Shown in pieces: positions 57,442 to 64,000 of a stretch of DNA of 64,000 nt. Within the stretch, counting starts at the first letter, position 1. Every line of letters starts with the position of its first letter. This DNA is from Myxocyprinus asiaticus (taxonomy: Eukaryota; Chordata; Actinopteri; Cypriniformes; Catostomidae), in assembly GCF_019703515.2 (NCBI RefSeq), contig NC_059372.1:25580931-25644930 (forward strand). Reading direction: 5' to 3'. Under the pieces are notes generated by a model that was not told where the DNA came from, did no database searches, and was given only the letters and a program-made list of their open reading frames with translations. The position numbers and the translations under genes are program-made.

Positions 57442-57599
57442 ATACAAATACAATTTAAAAAAGGTTATACCATATGACCTCAACAAAATGGGCCTTTTCA
57501 TAAAAATGTCAAAATATATGATTTTTTTTTTGTTTTGTTTTGTTTTTGTTTGTTTTGTTGTTGTTGGTTTTTTGGCAAATGGCAACCTACGTGTTGGTT

Positions 57600-60440
57600 A
57601 CACCACATGACCACATGCATTTGGACAAACGTTTTACAAATATTAATAATATTTTTTAACAAAATTGTTTCACTGGCTATTTTTTTTTATTTTATCTTTT
57701 TTTTAAGAAATAATAATAAAATATTAATAAAGTTTTCAGCTTTTTATTTATTTATTTATTTTACTTTCTCCAGACAGTTACATCGCATGATTTTTTTATT
57801 TATTTTTTATTATTATTATTATTATTTAAGAAAAAAATATCTAAATGACTTTGAACTGAATGTATTTGAAAACATGTTCATCATAGAAGATGTGTATTCA
57901 AGTCATTGTTTTGTGTGAAATGCATTTTTATTTCATTTTGAATAATTTAATAGATCTGGACAAAAAAATGAGCATCATGTCATTGAACCTAAGCTATTAA
58001 GCCTAAAATAATTTAGGTTTAGCCCTTGTCAGACAGCCTGCAATATACTCCTTTGCTTACCAGAGAGATTCATTAAAATCAATATTTCCAGCATAATTAA
58101 GAGAATATTCAGTTTCTGACCAGATACATTGGAAGGTGAATAGGCTCCTCTTATAAATGTGATATTGAATTTATCTTGAAAATATCCAGTGACGGCATTC
58201 GTTAAACGTTTGTTGTTTTTACTTCCCTTTATGGCATGCTAATTGTACAACTATATATTTACAATTATACAACTATACAAAGTGAACACTGGGATTATTC
58301 ATTTGCATGTCTCCTTCCAAAAATACTCTGAGGTCTTCCACTACACTTGGGCTTTTTTTCCAAACTATGACACTAGATGGTAGTATGTGCTTAGTTAATA
58401 GTGAGATGTTGTGTGCCTGCTACACCATGTACAGTAGGCTACTTCATACAAAGTGTAGCTAAATAAAATAATTCAAGTAAAAATAAAAAAATAAAAAAAA
58501 TTTAGTGATGTCAAAACTATGAACACATTATATAAATGTATTCTGTTTTTTCTTTGTTTCTTTATTAAATATATTTGTGTATTTGAGATTGTGTATAAAA
58601 TCAAGGTCACACCACAAAATTTAGGTCAAGTTGGAAGGTAAGAGATTAACTGGTCACAAAATATCAAGTCTGAAACTAACTCAGTATACTTCATTGTGTA
58701 CCCCAGAACTTTAAAAAAACATTATGTTTGCATAGTATAGATATATTTGGTAGCTGGGTGCCTTAACAGCACTCATTGAAACAACGGATTAAACAAAGAT
58801 TTGGGTAGCTTGAGCCAGCCTAATTTTTGTGAGTCTGTGCAAATCCACCAACCACTGTGGTGATTACCAAAACATGCAGCTGGGCTTTGGGGTCTCGCCG
58901 CACAGAGATTCACCATGCAGCTATTTCCTCTAAACAGGCATCTGAGTGTTTTTTCTTTAATTTATTTTATTTCTCTTACAAAAGAATCTTATGGTATGCA
59001 TATGATCATAGTGAAGTAACACCTATTAAACTTACTTGTAAACCAGGTAGCCTCATAAGAATGGGGATTATATTCAGTAACACTAACGATGCAAATTCAC
59101 GCGCTGTGCCATCTGTGAAATGCAGAAAACTTAAATCAGGCATAGCACAGCATCCTCCTAAACACCCAACTTTCTTTTCTAGCCCTCTTTGTTGTCGTAA
59201 AGCAGGGGAAAGCCGCTCCAGAAGCAAGGAGGGAAGGAACAAAAAGCCTTTTGTAAACTAATTATACTCTGAGCTATTCTTTTCCCTCTTGCAAATAAAA
59301 ACATTTTATTATGATCAATTCAGATTTGTTCTCAATGTGTCTGAACTTGCCTACACAGCAGAAATGAACATCCATTGTATTATGCAGCATGCCTCAAAAC
59401 TTTGCATATTTTTCTTTATTTGAGAATAAGGACAGTTTTCTTCTGAAGTTTGTCTTCTTTGGACTGTAATTGCACAGTAACACTTTCTCACCAAAATATG
59501 GAGTCCCACTGAGACATTAAAAGAAATAACCTAGATAACTATTCACTCTGAACTCTGGATTTAAAAATTTAGTGAAACAGCTTAACAGATTTATAAACTA
59601 AACATCTGAAAACATTAACCTCCTGAGACCTGAGCATGACTGCTGTGTGCATTTTCTATTTGCAACTAGTAGCACCTAATAAACATACAAAACAAAAACA
59701 GGACTAAGTTGTGAAATTTTAAATAATACCAAGCTATAGAAAGTCAGATTTATTTATTTGTTATTTATTTATTTTTTTATCAAATTGTTTATGTTTCCAG
59801 GAGTGTTGGTTTTTCATGTTTTTGAGACGTTACAGATGAAACATTAGAAATTAGCATAATGAATTCTGATTCAAAGTAATGTCCATCATCATCTAATCAC
59901 TGCCAACCATGCTAAAATAAAATTATACATTATAAACTCTGAATCTATGTGCTGATTACCATTATCCCATGTCTGCCTAATATGTTGAGTGGTCCAAACA
60001 TCATCTGCAGCCTGAAACTGAACTTTTGGTCGGATTTTAGGATTAAAAGCACTTGTCTTCATAGAAAAGCTATAGAATGATCCCTTGCTCCCTATTTAGT
60101 GAATGACTTAACCTCCAATGTGCGGTCTGTCTCCACTGGTCTCAGAATAGTTCAAATGCACATTATTTTAATCCTAACTCCATATAAAGCCTCTGACAGC
60201 TTTTGGATGAGCCCATTGATTCTCAGTGTAATATTGCACAGTAAATATAGGAATTATAAGGAAAAAATGCACTAAAGTACACATTAGTGCACATTGTGTT
60301 TAGCAGCATGGCATTTTGGATAAATTGCTCAAATTTTAAAAATGGAATATCAGATGAAACTAGACTCAATCTTTGCTCTAATCTACAAATCTAATCAGAC
60401 GCAAACAGGTTTCATTGTAAAAACATAATTAGGTTTCTTA
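57600..60440. other. No gene supported
   Basis: AT-rich with several T- and A-runs (57680-57835). Small frames at 58857-59261 (plus) and 59006-59242 (minus) have no domain or paired splice sites. Probable intron of the minus-strand gene. Confidence 0.35.
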
Positions 60441-60441
60441 C

Positions 60442-60483
60442 CAGATGTAGTTTTATTAGTGTTTCTCTCAAAGACAAACTCCG
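60442..60483 (-). CDS. Candidate microexon of the unidentified host gene
   Basis: A 42-nt minus-strand segment lies between acceptor GCCGACCACAG and donor GTAAGAAAC. In the frame that enters in phase 1 and leaves in phase 1 it reads x-EFVFERNTNKTTS-(G). The exit base completes the Val codon at the start of the exon at 46928-46975, so the two are phase compatible. The acceptor's pyrimidine tract is weak. A second frame is also open (RSLSLRETLIKLHL), so the frame is inferred from the neighbour. Confidence 0.4.
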
Positions 60484-60489
60484 CTGTGG

Positions 60490-62835
60490 TCGGCAGCATG
60501 TTGTTTTGTCACATGACTCTGTGCATTGAAAGTTTAACTCTTTACTTACAACAGAGTCTCCAGAACTGAGATCAGTCGGTTTAAATTAACTTAAACTGCA
60601 CAAGGTTAAAGAAGGGAAGAGGATTTACCAAAGCCAGCACAAGGATTGCATATAGCTGATCATGGCTTTCTTGGCATTCTTAGATTATGAAAATAATACA
60701 CAGAGCTAAGAAAAGGTGATAATCTGTTCCCGATTAAAATCTAATACCCACATAAAACTTTTCTAATGACAAATGTCAGCCTCTGTGATAACAACAACTG
60801 GAAAGGTTATCAGGTTTATTTTATATGCTATATTGGAATGCAATAAACATGTAAAGACTAAAATGGGTTATTGAAGCGCCCTAGTGATGAATAATGCTCA
60901 ATACAATATCTGATGATGTGGATATTCACACTTTTCAAAGTTCTGTTCTTGAAGTAATTTTATGTGTTGACCAAAGACAAATTATTTCACAAAATGGCAT
61001 CATGCATTATACATACAGAACTATTATTATAAGAGAAATGTATTTATGCAGATGCAACATGTTATATTACTCAATTGAAACTCTCCAAGTTTGAATCCAA
61101 AATGTGCTGTCTGGTTTCAGGTCAGCTAAGAATGTGAAATGAAATGGAAGCTGACAAATAAATACAAATGCTGGAAAACATAACATTTGTTAACAGGGTA
61201 AATTTAGAGTATGTTATGGTTACATTTCTTAACTTTTTGCATTGGTAGTTCTGGAAATATCACTATATTCCTCATCTCCTCATGTCAATAAAGGAAATGA
61301 AAAAAGCTAAACAGCTCTTTCCGTTTGCAAAATACTTAGTACTCAAACATACAGTAAGTAAAACTACCTGTAATTTCAAAGCAAGAATACTAAACAATGT
61401 GTAGCTACACATACATAACTGGGTGTTTTTAGTAGGCTTTTAACATGTCTTAGATACAATATGCATGACATGTACGCCTGTAGATGTTTTCTAGTTTCTT
61501 CTCTCTCTCGACCAACCTCACGTGCCTTGTATCACTCTCACCTCAACGTCAAATCAACACCTTCAGCAAGCTGCCCTCGGCCTTCTTTACACCACCTATA
61601 AGATAGAGCCTCCGCCCGCACAGAGAAGACAACTGATCCTGCGGCAGCACACAGCTGTAGGAAATGTTGCCATACGATGTAATAAAGACACAGGGATTAA
61701 AGCAATGACTCACAGCTTCATCGCTCACAGTGTTCCTCCTTCTTCCTGCCATCATGGGTGAGACTGATGTCTTTATGAGGCGATTGTGATGAAATGTTGC
61801 ATAGTACAATTCTTTTGAATATGAAATCAAGAGGAGCCATTAAGTGGGAATCTGAGGAGGGCTGGATAAACCCGTGATTTACAGACATTGGTGGTGGAAG
61901 AGGGAAGTTCACCGGTTTGTTATGAATCAGTTAGAGTTCCTCTGCACGATGCAACACAAAGTCATACCATAGATATGAACCCTGAGATCGTGACTCAAAC
62001 ATGGTTCACTTCAAGGAAATGAATCAATCATAGAATTTACAGAATAACATTTTGTAGAAAGCCTGAGTTGAAAACTATTACTGCCCTACAAAGACAAAAT
62101 GCAGTAACTACAGTACACATTTTGTCAAAATTGGGTTATGACAGAAATCAGGTCCCTTAATCTGTCTTGTGTCAGACAAGTTTGGCTCATCTATGCTGAG
62201 ATTCAGAGAAAATAGAGTGAGATTCTTATATTATATATAATCCACGTTGACTTTGAAACCATTTTTCCCAGTTTCAGTGTTGGTATAGTTACTGCATTTT
62301 GGTTTTGTATGGCCGATTGGTACAGGTCAGAGACATGTACAGATATGCTGCCATGGCATGACAGAGAGTGATTTCTTCCCCTATGTTTTACACAGTAGCT
62401 TTTGTACAGGCTGCATTTGCCTTCATTTGTTAGCTGGCTCGGGTTTTGCAATTGTAATGTCACTTACAGAAGACCCTGAACTCCAACATATGGAATCCAT
62501 CGATTTACCATCCCATTCCTCTGAAAACCTAAAAATCCCCTTACACATGGGAGATTTACACCCAAAACATCATGGTATAATGTTTCTCTCTTTCTAACTG
62601 TACTCTTTCCCTGACTTTTATACACTGCCAACATGTTTGCATTTGGGCTGTTGGTCATGGTACTGTGTATTCACATAGCAATGGAAATGGAGAACAGAGG
62701 TTTTTCTGTTAATACTTGGCTTGGTTTACATGTTTATTCACACCTCATTAGCCAGAAATGAGTTATTGCTCGAAATATACTGTAGATCATACTGTGGATC
62801 ATACTGAATATTGAAAGAAAGAACACGCATCTATA
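60490..62835. other. No gene supported
   Basis: Small frames at 61522-61761 (plus) and 61549-61830 (minus) overlap each other and lack splice evidence. A moderately GC-rich patch at 61500-61680 could be conserved sequence but I cannot test it. Confidence 0.35.
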
Positions 62836-62838
62836 AAA

Positions 62839-63449
62839 AGAATATTCCTGGGTCAATACATGTTAAGCTCAATCGACAGCATTTGTGGCATAATGTTGAT
62901 TACCACAAAAATTTATTTTGACTCGTCCCTACTTTTCTTTAAAAAAGCTCAAATCTGTGTTCCAGTGAGGCACTTACAATGGAAGTAAATGTAAATGTTA
63001 ATTTACCAATCAGTAAAATGTTAAAATACACATTGTTTCAAAAGTATCGCCACAAGACGTAAACAATATGCCTGTTAACATGATTTTAGTGTGATAAAAA
63101 TCGCTAACTAACATTTTCTGTGTAAAGTTATATCCAGTTTTACAACTTTGTTGCCATGATGATGTAATGTCAAAAAACCCTAAAACGACTGTAAAAATTA
63201 CGATTTAAACAACTTTACAGCTCAAATAATATGTTTTAACAGAAGAAAGAATTTAAATGCTTTTATAAACATATACGCTTCACATTTCACTTTAAATCCT
63301 CCAACAATTGGCCCCATTCACTTCCAATGTAAGTGCCTCACTGTAACCTCGAAAGGAGGTACAAGTCCAAATTAATTTTTGTGGTAATCAACATTATGCC
63401 ACAAATGCTGTCTATTGAGCTTAACTTGTATTAAACCCGGAATATTCCT
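62839..63449. mobile_element. Miniature element, most complete copy of its family
   Basis: The left end, AGAATATTCCTGGGTCAATA, and the right end, TATTAAACCCGGAATATTCCT, are inverted, with TTAA after the right end (63450-63453). The inner inverted blocks are AGCATTTGTGGCATAATGTTG / AACATTATGCCACAAATGCT and GAGGCACTTACAATGGAAG / CTTCCAATGTAAGTGCCTC. No coding frame. The related copies at 23.6-24.7 kb and 42.1 kb are interrupted or partial. Confidence 0.75.
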
Positions 63450-63639
63450 TTAACATATGAGATCATAAATTTATCATACTACAGCACTGTTTTTGGAGTG
63501 TAAATGTTTGCAAAGAGGCTTGAATTATTCATCCTTGACATATCTTGCCCTGACTTTTTGCTGTCTACATAACAAAATGGGGTTTAATTATTGCAACCTT
63601 GCTCAGAATTTGAGATATCAGTGCAAGTTAATATTTCTG

Positions 63640-63684
63640 TTAAGGTGTTACACACACACACCCACACACACACACACACTGTAT
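63640..63684. repeat. CA microsatellite
   Basis: CACACA run with a single CCC interruption. Confidence 0.85.
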
Positions 63685-63689
63685 TAATT

Positions 63690-64000
63690 ATTATTTTATT
63701 TTTTTAAATTATGGCGAACATCTGCTGTCTGTTTATATATAGGCAAATTTAGAGAACATTGGTGGTCTCAAACAATGTGCCATCAATGGAATTAATATTT
63801 TTAGATTTAGACTGTCTGAAGTATGAATTAAAATCTATTCAACAGCTAAAAAATAGCAGAGTCCATAAAACATAGGTGATATACAGTATTTTAATGTGAC
63901 ATTTCTGTACACTAAACAGTGAGGTTCAATGTCCACTGAAAACACTAGACTGTTAATGTCACTGGACACAGCAATGTTGACAAACTTAACTCTTTGTGCA
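63690..64000. other. No gene recognised
   Basis: AT-rich window end with no supported feature. Confidence 0.35.

Overview
The window looks like non-coding and repeat-rich DNA from a teleost fish. I infer an otophysan, probably cyprinid-like, genome from the repeat families; I cannot name the species. Evidence is low overall GC, no dense operon-like ORFs, many fish-type repeats (Tc1/mariner copies, TTAA-flanked miniature elements, a tRNA-headed SINE, LINE copies ending in CAATAAAGCT-type tails, a DIRS element, a Gypsy element) and long CA/CT/TA microsatellites.

Layout. 1-4.6 kb: a non-autonomous hAT element (962-3170, 8-bp target duplication) with a TTAA-flanked miniature element nested inside it. 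4.6-6.5 kb: an LTR-like or UTR-like remnant with unusual AT-rich direct repeats. 7-12.6 kb: four miniature elements and an internally deleted Tc1. 13.2-15.9 kb: a rearranged Rex1/CR1-type LINE. 17-18.1 kb: a degenerate unit with a small spliced-looking ORF, hit by a LINE 3' end. 18.4-22.2 kb: a DIRS-like tyrosine-recombinase retrotransposon with both terminal repeats and the internal complementary region, but without the reverse transcriptase. 23.6-24.7 kb: a miniature element split by a complete SINE. 25.9-28 kb: an AT-rich repeat and a complete but dead Tc1 copy. 29.5-31 kb: a minisatellite and a miniature Tc1. 31.4-34.8 kb: a hAT insertion with perfect 8-bp duplications, carrying a nested 5'-truncated LINE. 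35.6-45.8 kb: foldback elements, Tc1 derivatives and a ~1.9-kb inverted-repeat element whose one arm holds three ~140-bp tandem units. 48.9-53.8 kb: a full-length Gypsy element (5-bp duplication CAATC) with the order gag-PR-IN-RT-RH, i.e. Gmr1-like. 54.4-55.8 kb: an L2 fragment. 56-64 kb: mostly unannotated DNA.

Host gene signal. Six short segments on the minus strand (60442-60483, 46928-46975, 36885-37015, 36508-36549, 28660-28718, 24852-~25249) have open frames with consensus-like splice sites, and several neighbouring pairs agree in splice phase. I read them as alternating exons of one large minus-strand gene whose introns hold all the repeats. I could not identify the gene. Apart from these exons, every coding sequence I can support is a broken transposable-element gene.
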